From assembly GCA_023425645.1 (NCBI GenBank), contig JAFACG010000034.1:72156-136155 (forward strand): DNA of 64,000 nt, given 5' to 3'. Source of the stretch: Pseudomonadota bacterium (GTDB lineage Bacteria > Pseudomonadota > Gammaproteobacteria > Burkholderiales > Burkholderiaceae_B). This document shows, in pieces, positions 11,196 to 19,984 of the stretch. Each line of letters opens with the position of its first letter. Positions within the stretch are counted from its first letter, which is position 1. The notes beneath the pieces were generated by a model. That model saw nothing but the letters and a program-made list of their open reading frames with translations, did no database searches and was not told where the DNA came from. The translations under genes and the position numbers were made by a program.

Positions 11196-12365
11196 ATGAA
11201 TGAATGCCTGTACGTGAACGCCGTCGATGCCGTCGGCCGCCCTTTGTCCATACACGTGAAGGAAGGCCGTATCGCCGCTCTGGAGGGCGCGCTGCCGGCG
11301 TTGCCGGGCGTGGATGCCGTGGACCTGGGCGGCAGGGTGGTGCTGCCGGCTTTCGTGGACGGACATATCCACCTGGACAAGAGCTTCGTGGGCGATCGCT
11401 GGCGCCCGCATCAGCCGGCAGGCAACCTGCGCGAGCGTCTGGCGGTGGAGAAACGCGAGCTGGCCGGCGCGCTGCCTATCGCGCAGCGCGCCCAGGCTTT
11501 GCTGCGCCAGGCTTCGGCCTTCGGCACCCAGGCCATGCGCAGCCACGTGGACGTGGATGCCACGACCGGCCTGGAGCATCTGTTCGCCGTGATGCAGGTG
11601 CGCGAGGAGTGGAAGGACCGCATGGACATCGAACTGGTGGCTTTTCCGCAAGCCGGCGTGATGAGCTGCGCCGGCACGGCCGATGTACTGGAAGCGGCAG
11701 CGCGCGAGGGCGTGGACGTCATCGGCGGCATCGATCCCACCATGCTGGACGGTGATGCGGACGGCCAGCTCGACCTCATCTTCGGTATCGCCGACCGGCA
11801 TGGCGCCAAGCTGGATATCCATCTGCACGAACCCGGCCGGATCTGCCGCGAGCAATTGCAGCGCATCGCCGCGCGCACCCGTGCGCTGGGCCTGGAAGGC
11901 CGTGTCGCCGTCAGCCATGCCTACGGCCTGGGCGACCTCGATCCCGCGCAGCTGGATGCAGCGGCCCGGGAACTGGCCCGCTCCGGTATCGCCATCATGA
12001 CCAACGCGCCCGGCAATCACGGTTTTCCGCCTGTCCTGGCCTTGCGCCAGGCGGGCGCCACGGTGTTCACGGGCAATGACAATATCCAGGACGCCTGGTG
12101 GCCCTATGGGAACGGTGACATGCTGCAGCGCGCCATGCTGATCGGTTACCGTTCCGGTTTTTATTTGGACGAGGAGCTTGCGGTGGCGCTGGACATGGCC
12201 ACGGAGGCGGCCGCCCGCGTGCTGGGCCTGCAGGGTTATGGGCTGCGCGTGGGCAACGACGCCAATTTCGTGGCCGTGCCGGCGCCCAATGCCGCCGCGG
12301 CCGTGGCGGCGGCGCCCGCCGAGCGCCTGGTGCTGCGCCGCGGACAGCGTATCGACGGGTGCTGA
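11196..12365 (+). CDS. Cytosine-deaminase-like metal-dependent amidohydrolase
   Basis: 389 residues of the amidohydrolase superfamily. The FVDGHIHLDKS motif (HxHxDK) is the metal-binding signature of the cytosine deaminase/AtzC branch. Further ligands are in SHVDVD, DIHLHEPG, SHAYGLGD and the late GNDNIQDAWWPYG (catalytic Asp). It may deaminate cytosine or hydrolyse a related ring amine; substrate is not predictable. ATG 11196 follows GGAAAGAGAA. The gene stands alone and is convergent with the LprI-like gene. Confidence 0.8.
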   Translation: MNECLYVNAVDAVGRPLSIHVKEGRIAALEGALPALPGVDAVDLGGRVVLPAFVDGHIHLDKSFVGDRWRPHQPAGNLRERLAVEKRELAGALPIAQRAQALLRQASAFGTQAMRSHVDVDATTGLEHLFAVMQVREEWKDRMDIELVAFPQAGVMSCAGTADVLEAAAREGVDVIGGIDPTMLDGDADGQLDLIFGIADRHGAKLDIHLHEPGRICREQLQRIAARTRALGLEGRVAVSHAYGLGDLDPAQLDAAARELARSGIAIMTNAPGNHGFPPVLALRQAGATVFTGNDNIQDAWWPYGNGDMLQRAMLIGYRSGFYLDEELAVALDMATEAAARVLGLQGYGLRVGNDANFVAVPAPNAAAAVAAAPAERLVLRRGQRIDGC

Positions 12366-12371
12366 CCGCGG

Positions 12372-12427
12372 GCCGCTGCAAGGCCAAGGCTCTTGTCGGC
12401 CTGGAAGGCCGGCGGTCTTGCAGCGGC
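12372..12427. repeat. Inverted repeat between convergent genes
   Basis: Perfect 11-bp arms GCCGCTGCAAG (12372-12382) and CTTGCAGCGGC (12417-12427) enclose a 34-base GC-rich loop with a further internal GGCC hairpin. It sits between two convergent genes and may act as a shared transcription barrier, though no T run follows. Confidence 0.5.
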
Positions 12428-12438
12428 GTCGGGCAGGC

Positions 12439-12786
12439 TCAGCGCGGAACGGGGCAGGTGAGGTCCCCTTCCTCGCAGGACGTGTAGCGTTCCAGTTCCT
12501 GGACGCGCTGCTGAGTCACGGCTTCCAGGCAGGCCTGCATGGCCAAGGGATAGGCGCTGCCGCCGTCCACCGCCGAGGCCTGGAATTTGCATTCCGCGTC
12601 CCGGAACTTCATCCAGGCCCGCTGCGCGTCCACCAGCAATTTCTTGCCGTCCGCATCGTCTTTGAGACGGGCGACGATTTCCTGATACGTCTTGTTGAGC
12701 TGCGCATCGACGGCCTTGTAGCTGTCGTTGGCGTGGGCGGCGAAGGATGCCGTCAGGGCGAGCAGTGCAAGCAGGTGCTTATGCAT
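12439..12786 (-). CDS. Secreted LprI/DUF1311-family protein
   Basis: 115 residues from ATG 12786. A signal peptide (KHLLALLALTASFAAHA) is predicted to be cleaved near residue 20. The mature part has the LNKTYQEIVARLKD...LVDAQRAWMKFRDAEC pattern of the lysozyme-inhibitor LprI (DUF1311) family, with four cysteines. It is probably a periplasmic protein; lysozyme inhibition is known only for some relatives. An AAGGGAAC site precedes the start. Confidence 0.8.
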   Translation of the reverse strand: MHKHLLALLALTASFAAHANDSYKAVDAQLNKTYQEIVARLKDDADGKKLLVDAQRAWMKFRDAECKFQASAVDGGSAYPLAMQACLEAVTQQRVQELERYTSCEEGDLTCPVPR

Positions 12787-12871
12787 GTATTGTTCCCTTG
12801 AAATGGCGCGCCTGAGATGATGGCGCAACGGCGTGTATCGTAACCTGCCGGGCGGCTGTTGCGGCGAGGAC

Positions 12872-13807
12872 TCAGGCGCCGGGCAGGTCCGCGTCGCCCG
12901 TGTCCAGGCAGGGGGCCAGGATGTCGGCCAGCCACGTGCTGAAGACCTGGACGCGCCGCGACAGATGACGCCGGTGCGGGTAGACGATCTGCACCGGCAT
13001 GCTGGGCGCCGGCCAGTCCTGCAGTATCTGAACCAGCTCGCCGCTTTGCAGATGCTCCTGCACGTCGAAGGCAGGGATCTGTATCAGTCCCAGGCCCGCC
13101 AGGCAACAGGCGATGTAGGTTTCGGCATTATTGGCCGACACCCGCGTCTGCATCGCCTGGGTGCGTGTCTGTCCATGCTCGCGCCACTCCCAGGGGGCGA
13201 GGCGGCCTGCGGCTGGCGCCGCGTAATGGATGGCGTAGTGCTGCGCCAGATCCTGCGGGATATGGGGCGTTCCATGGCGCGCCAGGTAGGAGGGGCTGGC
13301 GCAATTGATCATTCTGAACACGCCCAGCGGCCGCGCCACCAGGCTGCTGGCCGCCATCTCGCCCACTCTCAGGGCGCAGTCCACGCCTTCGTGCACCAGG
13401 TCCACGGTACGATCGCTGGAACCCAGGTCTATCTGGATGCCGGGATGGCGTTCCAGAAACCGGGGCAGGGCCGGCGCCACCTGCCGCCGCGCAAGGCGGC
13501 TGGGCAGGTCCACGCGCAGGCGCCCGTTCAGGCCGCGGATGTCGGGCTTGAACAGATGCTCCAGTTCCTCGCTGTCGTTCACCAGGGCCATGGCGCGCTC
13601 CAGCAGTGCTTCTCCATCGCGGGTCAGGCTTACGCGGCGGGTCGTGCGGTTGAAGAGCCGCGCGCCCAGCCGGTTTTCCAGTTGCTGGATCGCCAGCGAG
13701 ATCGTGGGCCGCGGCAGGCCCAACTGCTCGGCTGCCGCGGTGAACCCGCCGCTGTGGGCGACGCGGATGAAGATGCGGAACTGGTCGATGCGGTCCATGG
13801 GATGCAT
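12872..13807 (-). CDS. LysR-family transcriptional regulator
   Basis: 311 residues from ATG 13807 (ATG 13798 is an equally possible start at MDRIDQFRIF). The N-terminal winged helix-turn-helix spans about residues 5-65 (SGGFTAAAEQLGLPRPTISL is the recognition region) and a periplasmic-binding-like effector domain fills the rest. It is divergent from the SDR gene at 13908, with 100 bases between them, the usual arrangement for a LysR protein that controls its neighbour. The inducer is unknown. Confidence 0.9.
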   Translation of the reverse strand: MHPMDRIDQFRIFIRVAHSGGFTAAAEQLGLPRPTISLAIQQLENRLGARLFNRTTRRVSLTRDGEALLERAMALVNDSEELEHLFKPDIRGLNGRLRVDLPSRLARRQVAPALPRFLERHPGIQIDLGSSDRTVDLVHEGVDCALRVGEMAASSLVARPLGVFRMINCASPSYLARHGTPHIPQDLAQHYAIHYAAPAAGRLAPWEWREHGQTRTQAMQTRVSANNAETYIACCLAGLGLIQIPAFDVQEHLQSGELVQILQDWPAPSMPVQIVYPHRRHLSRRVQVFSTWLADILAPCLDTGDADLPGA

Positions 13808-13907
13808 TGGTAGTGATTTCTGGATAGTGTAGATGCAAAGCCTGGATTTATTCGACTTCAATTGCTAAATAAAGTCATCGAATCCCTCATCCCAAAAGGA
13901 GATCTCC

Positions 13908-14681
13908 ATGACTCAACACAGTATCGAAGGCAAAGTCGTGCTCGTGGCCGGCGGCGCCAAGAACCTGGGCGGCCTGATCGCCCGCGACCTGGCCGCGCAC
14001 GGCGCTGCGGCCGTGGCGATCCATTACCATAGCGCGGCCTCCAAGGACGATGCCGAGGCCACCCTGGCCGCCATCCGCAAGACAGGGGCCAAGGCAGTGG
14101 CCCTGCAGGCGGACCTGAGTTCGGCGGGCGCCGTCGAGCGTTTGTTCTCCGAAGCGGTTGCCGCTGTGGGCAGGCCCCACATCGCCATCAATACCGTGGG
14201 CAAGGTGCTCAAGAAGCCCATTCTGGAGGTCAGCGAGGCGGAGTACGATGAAATGAGCGCCGTCAATGCCAAAAGCGCCTTCTTCTTCCTGAAGGAAGCA
14301 GGCCGGCATGTGCAGGACGGGGGCAAGATCTGCACGCTGGTGACCTCCCTGCTGGGCGCCTTTACGCCCTTTTATGCCGCCTATGCCGGCACCAAGGCCC
14401 CTGTGGAGCATTTCACCCGCGCCGCCGCCAAGGAGCTGGGCACGCGCGGCATTTCAGTGACGGCCGTGGGCCCCGGTCCCATGGACACTCCATTTTTCTA
14501 TCCCGCTGAAGGCGAGGATGCGGTGGCCTATCACAAGACGGCGGCCGCCCTGTCCCCGTTCAGCCAGACGGGGCTGACCGACATCGAAGACGTGGTGCCA
14601 TTCATTCGCCACCTGGTGAGCGACGGCTGGTGGATCACGGGCCAGACCATTCTCGTCAATGGCGGCTACACCACGAAGTAG
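13908..14681 (+). CDS. Short-chain dehydrogenase/reductase
   Basis: 257 residues with a Rossmann fold. The cofactor loop is GGAKNLGG (variant of TGxxxGIG), followed by an acidic NNAG-equivalent INTVG. Catalytic Ser/Tyr/Lys are in VTSLLGAF and the unusual YAGTKA (YxxxK). HYHSAAS after beta-2 suggests NADP(H) preference. An AAAAGGAGA ribosome site lies 8 bases before ATG. Divergent from the LysR gene, which probably regulates it. Substrate unknown. Confidence 0.88.
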   Translation: MTQHSIEGKVVLVAGGAKNLGGLIARDLAAHGAAAVAIHYHSAASKDDAEATLAAIRKTGAKAVALQADLSSAGAVERLFSEAVAAVGRPHIAINTVGKVLKKPILEVSEAEYDEMSAVNAKSAFFFLKEAGRHVQDGGKICTLVTSLLGAFTPFYAAYAGTKAPVEHFTRAAAKELGTRGISVTAVGPGPMDTPFFYPAEGEDAVAYHKTAAALSPFSQTGLTDIEDVVPFIRHLVSDGWWITGQTILVNGGYTTK

Positions 14682-14738
14682 TTGAATGGCCCGACTGGGC
14701 CGCTCCCGGGCTCTTGCCCGGGGGCGGCCGCCTCTTGT

Positions 14739-14939
14739 TCACGAGCCGGGCGGATCGTTGGGGTCCGGCTGTGCAGGCGGCTCCGGGGGGAGTTCCACGG
14801 GGCTGCGGTCGGGATCGATTTCCGGCGGCTGGTCAGGCTTGTGGCCGGGGTAGGGCGTGCGATCCGGGCTGGGGGCGGGCGGTCTGCGGGGATCGGGCTC
14901 AGGGCCTGGCGCGAGTCTGGGATCTGGCGTGAGAGGCAT
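14739..14939 (-). CDS. Small proline-rich protein
   Basis: 66 residues, about 40 percent proline with Asp, Glu and Arg, starting MPLTPDPRLAPGPEPDP. It lacks a signal peptide or hydrophobic segment and is probably disordered. An AAGGAG ribosome site stands six bases before ATG 14939, which supports translation. Short Pro/Asp repeat proteins of this kind occur in related genomes without known function. Plus-strand frames across the same bases have no ribosome site. Confidence 0.55.
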   Translation of the reverse strand: MPLTPDPRLAPGPEPDPRRPPAPSPDRTPYPGHKPDQPPEIDPDRSPVELPPEPPAQPDPNDPPGS

Positions 14940-15347
14940 GCTTGCTCCTTGTCGAAAAGAAAGTGACGCGGGACTTGCTGCCGTTTCATGCTAGGACCTT
15001 CCGGTCGTGCATTTCGCACCAGATGCAAGCATCCGTACGAAAAAATGCCGTCCCGGCCAAGTTCGCGCCGAAGTTGCGCCTGCCGCCGGCATAAAGAGAA
15101 ACGCGGGCGCGTATCTTACTACTTTTCAGTCTCCAGGGCGTGAGTCGAGGTCAATATGGACTATCACCCGCGCATGAAAAAACAATGTGTAAGCGCCGGT
15201 AGTAATTGGATGCCCTTATGCCCGACAAGGTTGCTTGCACCTCGTGCCGGGTTTGATTCCGCTTGGTCGGGGTTCGCGCATCATCTGGCGGGGTTCCTCC
15301 TTGCAGAGGGAAGGAGGACACAACACATATAACAGAACGGAGACACT
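14940..15347 (+). promoter_or_regulatory. Upstream region of the porin gene
   Basis: No coding frame is convincing. The 5' leader of the porin holds a 7-bp perfect hairpin, CCTCCTT (15296-15302) with AAGGAGG (15311-15317), ending 30 bases before ATG 15348. The start-proximal ribosome site is AACGGAGAC. The hairpin could bury a decoy ribosome site or affect message stability. Confidence 0.45.
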
Positions 15348-16394
15348 ATGGCTTTGAAAACGCCGGTTTTGGCATGCGGTCTGCTGGCCGCAACGCTGAG
15401 TATGGGGACTACTGTTTGTGCACAGTCCAGTGTCCAATTATATGGACTTGTCGATGCTTGGACGGGGGTGCATAAACCCGTAGGCGGCCGCGAGCGGGCC
15501 TGGACGCAAGGCGGCGGTGGCATGACGACTTCGTATTGGGGCTTGAAAGGCCAGGAAGACTTGACGGGCGGTGTCAAGGCAATATTCGCGATGGAAGGCT
15601 TCTTCCGGCCTGAAACCGGGGAATCGGGAAGATTCAATGGGGATCCCATGTTTTCCCGTAGCGCGTATGTGGGGCTGCAGAGCGAGGACGTGGGCGCGCT
15701 GACTTTGGGGCGCCTGACCACGCCTTACTTTCTTTCCACTATTCTTTTCAATCCCTTTGGCGATTCCTACACTTTTTCTCCCGCGGTCTTCCACACCTAT
15801 CTGGGCATGCAGGGACAGGGCGTGCTGGGCGACTCGGGCTGGAGCAATGCCGTTAAATACACCACCCCCAATTTCAATGGCCTGACGGCGAACCTGATCT
15901 ATGGCTTCAGCAATGAGGCCAATAAATCGGGCTCCAATAAATGGGGGGGCAATGCCATGTATTTCAATGGCGCCTTTTCTGCGACCCTGGCTTACCAGCA
16001 AAACAAATTCAACAACAGGGCCGATGACCTGGAGAGCATCATTCCGGGTTTCCGCCAGCAGCGGGCAGCCCAGTTAGGCATGGCCTATGACTTTGAGTTC
16101 GTTAAACTGTTCGCACTGTTTCAGTACGTGAAAAATGCCATCCACAGCGGTGACATTTCCATGAAAGGCGGCCAACTGGGGGTGTCCGTGCCCATGGGGG
16201 GCGGCAGCGTCCTGGCTTCCTATGGACATACGCGCAGCAGCGGCGCCAGCGAAGTCAAACGCAACAGTTGGGCGCTGGGCTATGACTACAAGCTCTCCAA
16301 ACGGACCGATGTTTATGCGGCCTACTACAGCGATAAAGTCACGGACTTGAGCCGTGGAGATACATTCGGCGTGGGTATACGCACGACCTTCTAG
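15348..16394 (+). CDS. Outer-membrane general porin (beta-proteobacterial type)
   Basis: 348 residues. The signal peptide ends near residue 25 (TVCAQSS), then SSVQLYGLVDAW, the first strand of trimeric 16-strand porins in Burkholderiales. Other porin hallmarks are GLKGQEDLTGGVKAIF, the RSAYVGL strand, and the C-terminal phenylalanine needed for outer-membrane insertion. Small hydrophilic solutes are the likely cargo. It stands alone between a long leader and a strong terminator. Confidence 0.93.
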   Translation: MALKTPVLACGLLAATLSMGTTVCAQSSVQLYGLVDAWTGVHKPVGGRERAWTQGGGGMTTSYWGLKGQEDLTGGVKAIFAMEGFFRPETGESGRFNGDPMFSRSAYVGLQSEDVGALTLGRLTTPYFLSTILFNPFGDSYTFSPAVFHTYLGMQGQGVLGDSGWSNAVKYTTPNFNGLTANLIYGFSNEANKSGSNKWGGNAMYFNGAFSATLAYQQNKFNNRADDLESIIPGFRQQRAAQLGMAYDFEFVKLFALFQYVKNAIHSGDISMKGGQLGVSVPMGGGSVLASYGHTRSSGASEVKRNSWALGYDYKLSKRTDVYAAYYSDKVTDLSRGDTFGVGIRTTF

Positions 16395-16420
16395 CAGGCA
16401 TCCGGTCCTGGATGACGTAC

Positions 16421-16454
16421 AAGCGGCGCGCCCGTGGACGCGCCGCTTGTTTTT
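16421..16454. terminator. Rho-independent terminator after the porin gene
   Basis: A 10-bp stem (16421-16430 with 16439-16448, AAGCGGCGCG) is followed by GTTTTT. It also lies just past the end of the minus-strand aldolase gene but lacks a strong T run in that direction. Confidence 0.85.
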
Positions 16455-16465
16455 CCGGCGATGGC

Positions 16466-17239
16466 TCAGGCCAGGCGCGTGCGGGCGGTGGCCAGAGCGG
16501 CTGCGGCGGCCGAGCGCAGGCACTGTATGTCGCTGCCTATTGCGATCAGCCTGGCTCCAGCCTTGTAGTAGTCGCTGGCCAGGTCCATGTTGGGCGCCAG
16601 CACGCCGGCCATCTTGCCGGCCGCCTCGGTCTGCCGGATCCCTTCCACGATGGCGGCCTTGACGCGGGGGTGCTCGGGTTCGCCCAGATGGCCCATGTCG
16701 GCGGACAGGTCGGCCGGTCCGAAAAAAAGAATGTCGTTTTCAGGCAGGCTGGTGAATTCGGGGATGGATTCGAGCGCTTGCACGGTCTCGATCTGGATGG
16801 CGATCACGATTTCCCGGGCTGCGTCGGCCAGGTAGCCGGGCTGTTGTCCATACCGGGCGGCGCGCCCGGCCGTGGACACGCCGCGCGCGCCTGCGGGGGC
16901 ATAGCGGGTGGCATGGATGATGTCCTGCGCCTGCCCGACATTCTCGACATAGGGAAAGAGCAGGTTCTTGGCCCCGGCGTCCAGCAGGCGCTTGATGGTG
17001 ACGCGGTCGTTGCCGGGCGGACGCACGAAGCCGCTTACTTGAGAGGAGTCCGGCACGCGCAGTTGGTCGATGATGTCGCCCAGGCTGTTCGGAGCGTGCT
17101 CCATGTCCAGCAGGAGCCAGTCGTAATCGGTGGTGGACAGCACTTCCACTGCCGTGGCGCTGGTCAGGGAGCTCCAGAGGCCGATCAAGCGCTCGCCTCG
17201 GTCCACGCGCTCTTTGAGCGTATTGAATTTGCAGGGCAT
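16466..17239 (-). CDS. HpcH/HpaI-family aldolase
   Basis: 257 residues from ATG 17239. A class II (metal-dependent) pyruvate-type aldolase barrel: LLLDMEHAPNS carries the metal/catalytic residues, the Arg of SGFVRPPGND contacts substrate, and the QIET and FGPADLSADMG segments hold the Glu and Asp metal ligands. It cleaves or forms 4-hydroxy-2-oxo acids; the precise substrate is unknown. The broken Bug gene ends 8 bases upstream, so the pair was probably one operon for uptake and breakdown of a carboxylic acid. Confidence 0.88.
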   Translation of the reverse strand: MPCKFNTLKERVDRGERLIGLWSSLTSATAVEVLSTTDYDWLLLDMEHAPNSLGDIIDQLRVPDSSQVSGFVRPPGNDRVTIKRLLDAGAKNLLFPYVENVGQAQDIIHATRYAPAGARGVSTAGRAARYGQQPGYLADAAREIVIAIQIETVQALESIPEFTSLPENDILFFGPADLSADMGHLGEPEHPRVKAAIVEGIRQTEAAGKMAGVLAPNMDLASDYYKAGARLIAIGSDIQCLRSAAAAALATARTRLA

Positions 17240-17246
17240 GGCGGCC

Positions 17247-18215
17247 TCAGTCAATGGAGACCTGGGCCTGGGTTGCGACCGCCTTCCACTTGGCATCGCT
17301 CTCGGCCACGAATTGTTTGAATTGCGCAACCGTTCCGGTCGCCACCTTGTCTCCTTGCTGCTGGAGGCGCTCCCGCATTCCGGGATCGCTCATCGCCTTG
17401 TTGAAGGCGGTGTTGAGCGTCGTGATGACGTCCTAGGGCGTGCCCGCCGGCGCGAAGATGCCGATCCAGCCGGAGAACTCGAAGTCCTTCACGCCTGCCT
17501 CGGTCATGGTGGGCAGGGCGGAGGGGCGTCGCGCCCCCGTGGTGGCCAGAGCCTTGAGCTAGCCCGCCTGGATTTGCGGCAGCACGTTGGGAATGTTGGT
17601 GATCGAGAAGGTGGCTTCGCCGTTGAGCAGCGCCAGGGCCGTCTGCGATCCGCCCGCGTAGGGAATGTGTTCGAACTGGACCTTGGCGCTGTCGCGGAAG
17701 TACTCGCCGGCCAGGTGGACCAGGGTGCCGTTTCCCGTCGAGGCATAGTTGTATGCTCCCGGCTTGTCGTTCAGGAACTGGATGAATTCGGCCACGGTGC
17801 TGCCCGGAAAGGCCTGGCTGGTTGCCAGCACGAATGGCGAGGAGGTCAGCTGGACCACCGGCGCCAGGGCTTTGGCGGGATCGTAGCCCAGGTTCTTGTA
17901 GACGGCGGGGGAGATCGAGATGGGCCCCACGCCCGAGAGCAGGATGGTGTAGCCGTCGGGTCTGGCCTGGGAGACGATGCGCCCGCCCAGCGTGCCGCCG
18001 GCTCCCGGCTTGTTCTCCACGATGAACTGCTGGCCCAGTTCGGTGCGCAGGCGTTCGGCCGCCAGGCGGGCCACGACGTCGAAGGCACCCCCGGCCACGA
18101 AGGGAACGACGAGCGTGACGGGACGCTGGGGATAGCCTTGGGCCTGTGCAGCCAGAGGAAGGGCCAGCGGGATGCAAGCCAGCAAAGCAGCCGCGTTCTT
18201 ATTGAATACTGACAT
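17247..18215 (-). pseudogene. Bug/TctC periplasmic binding protein gene with two amber codons
   Basis: The frame from ATG 18215 to TGA 17247-17249 covers 322 codons, the full length of a Bug (tripartite tricarboxylate transporter substrate-binding) protein. A signal peptide (PLAAQAQGYPQRPV) and the family motifs VPFVAGGAFDV, ENKPGAGG, YNYASTGNGT and HIPYAGGS are intact. Two in-frame TAG codons interrupt it at 17559-17561 (after QIQAG, where the family has Lys: AGKLKAL) and 17433-17435 (after GTP, before DVI). Apart from these the frame is open to the natural end. The first stop leaves a 218-residue product that lacks the second lobe. It has decayed recently, unless ambers are suppressed. Confidence 0.85.
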
Positions 18216-18443
18216 GTTTTGTCTCTTTATTTGATACTTTTTCTAAGGTCTGAGCATACTAACACCGAAAATTGAGACTAATGGTTCCATTTTGTTGTTT
18301 TTCAGGGTAAATGCTAAGGCGGCTTATCGGTTGAACGAGAACCCGGCTGACGTGGCAACTGTATCCATGTGCAAGGCCGCCTCGGTCCCGCTTTTCTTAT
18401 CTGCTATAAGAACAGGTCAGAGATTCATACAGGGAAAAGAGAG

Positions 18444-18704
18444 ATGATCACGCGACTATTGGGCCGATCCGCCATCCTGCTGGCTTGTTCCGCCGCGCTT
18501 GCCGCCTGCTCTTCCGGCGGTTCGAGCACGGTCGGCGGGTCGAGCGGCTCGAGCGGTATTTCACGCTTGTTCAATGAATGCGCCTGGAACCGCAGCAACT
18601 GCATGCATGAAGGACGCTATGAGCCCGGCGAGCGCGAGTACGCCGAGCAAGAGGCCAGGGACTTGAACCGGGCGTCCGCCGCCCGCTTGCGCCGGGGGCT
18701 GTGA
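18444..18704 (+). CDS. Small lipoprotein, unknown function
   Basis: 86 residues from ATG 18444, preceded by AAAAGAGAG. The lipobox LAAC ends at about residue 20 (SAALAACSSGGSS), followed by a Ser/Gly linker and a charged tail with two further cysteines (ECAWNRSNCMHEGRYEPGE). Ser at +2 predicts outer-membrane sorting. Homologues of this short type are uncharacterised to my knowledge. Confidence 0.75.
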   Translation: MITRLLGRSAILLACSAALAACSSGGSSTVGGSSGSSGISRLFNECAWNRSNCMHEGRYEPGEREYAEQEARDLNRASAARLRRGL

Positions 18705-18747
18705 GCATTTAAGGTTGCGGGTCTGAACAATTCGGCAGGAAAGCGGG

Positions 18748-19746
18748 ATGGGCCTGGAAAGAATCCGCGACAGCCTGGAGGGCAGGCAGATCGCGATCTA
18801 TTTTGGCGCGGCGGCGATTGCCCTCGGCGTGGCCCTGTTCGTTCCCGGCGCGACAATGCTGGAAGCGGCTGTCAATCCCGCTCTGGCCTTCATGCTGTAT
18901 GTGACCTTCTTGCAGGTTCCGCTCGTGGATCTGGGCCAGGCCTTGAAGCAGACGCGGTTCATGGCCGTGTTGCTCCTGTCCAACTTCGTGTTGATGCCGG
19001 CGCTGGTCTTCGCGCTTGCCGGCTTGCTGCCGGACGAGCCCATGCTGCGGCTGGGCGTCATGCTGGTGCTGCTGGCGCCTTGCATTGATTATGTCGTCAC
19101 GTTTGCCCACCTGGGCCGCGCGGACGCTCGGGCGCTTCTGGCCTCGACGCCGGTGTTGCTGCTGGTGCAGATGCTGCTGTTGCCTCTCTACCTGAAATTC
19201 GCATTCGGACGGGATGTTGCTCTTTACATCGACGCCGGCCCTTTCCTGGATGCGTTCTTGTGGCTGATCGCCGCGCCGCTGGTCCTGGCCGGCCTCACCC
19301 AGTTCCTGGCCGCGCGCCGCAGAGGATGGAGGCGCGCACAGCAAGTGTTCGGCCTGGCGCCCGTGCCTGCCACGGCATTGGTGCTGTTCATTGTCATCGC
19401 GGCGGTGGCGCCGCAGCTGGGCTCGGCCATGGGCGCCGTCCTGCTGGTCCTGCCCGTCTATCTCGCGTACGCCATCATCGCACCGATGTGCGGCTGGTGG
19501 CTGGCGCGCAGGGCCAGACTGGACGTTCCGGCCAGCCGGGCCGTCGCGTTCAGTTCGGCCACGCGCAATTCCCTGGTGGTCCTGCCCTTGGCCCTGTCCA
19601 TCCCAGGCGCCATTCCCGTTCTGCCGGCCGTCATCGTGACGCAGACGCTGGTCGAGCTGCTGGCGGAGCTGGTCTACGTGCGCTTGGCGGCGCGGTGGGG
19701 TGCGGGCATGGCCGGGCGTGCGGATCAGCATTTGCCGGGTGATTGA
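18748..19746 (+). CDS. Bile-acid/arsenite-type (BASS/ACR3-like) transporter
   Basis: 332 residues with nine to ten membrane helices. The helix-4 motif LAPCIDYVVTFAHLG and the late SSATRNSLVVLPLALS match the crossed-helix region of the bile acid:sodium symporter superfamily. The APCIDYV cysteine-containing motif is nearer to arsenite exporters (ACR3-like) than to PanS-type members. No ars genes are adjacent, so an arsenite role is inference. It starts 43 bases after the lipoprotein gene and is the last gene before the accessory island. Confidence 0.78.
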   Translation: MGLERIRDSLEGRQIAIYFGAAAIALGVALFVPGATMLEAAVNPALAFMLYVTFLQVPLVDLGQALKQTRFMAVLLLSNFVLMPALVFALAGLLPDEPMLRLGVMLVLLAPCIDYVVTFAHLGRADARALLASTPVLLLVQMLLLPLYLKFAFGRDVALYIDAGPFLDAFLWLIAAPLVLAGLTQFLAARRRGWRRAQQVFGLAPVPATALVLFIVIAAVAPQLGSAMGAVLLVLPVYLAYAIIAPMCGWWLARRARLDVPASRAVAFSSATRNSLVVLPLALSIPGAIPVLPAVIVTQTLVELLAELVYVRLAARWGAGMAGRADQHLPGD

Positions 19747-19840
19747 ATCGTATCTCGTCCAATGAGAGTACGACCCAGATGTTCTTGACTCGGGGCTTCC
19801 GGTGCCGCTCGAGTCTCAAGGCCTTGCCCTCGCATGCACA

Positions 19841-19868
19841 GGAACGCCAGATGTTCATCGGTTACCCA
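19841..19868 (+). promoter_or_regulatory. hrp-box-like promoter 1
   Basis: GGAAC at 19841-19845, 15 bases, GTTAC at 19861-19865, then CCA. This fits GGAAC-N15-GTTACNNA, the geometry of HrpL-type ECF sigma promoters. The start codon of the first family member lies 120 bases beyond. Confidence 0.72.
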
Positions 19869-19984
19869 GACTTGAGATAGCGGCAGTTGCGCCGCGACGG
19901 CCACGTGTTTGTTTCTGTGGCGCAGGCCATCAGCGTTCCTGATCCCGGGTCAGGTCCTGAGGTCTGATTTACTCAAGGATGATC
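19841..19984 (+). repeat. Leader type A, copy 1
   Basis: About 144 bases running from the promoter element to the start codon. They are closely similar to 22551-22703 and 25808-25952, including the GCGTTC and CTGATCC blocks and the GATC just before ATG. The promoter and leader were duplicated as a unit. Confidence 0.75.

Noticed and set aside
14682..14966. Plus-strand 94-codon ORF after the SDR gene
   Set aside because: No ribosome site; the minus-strand proline-rich ORF has an AAGGAG site and better fits the codon pattern.
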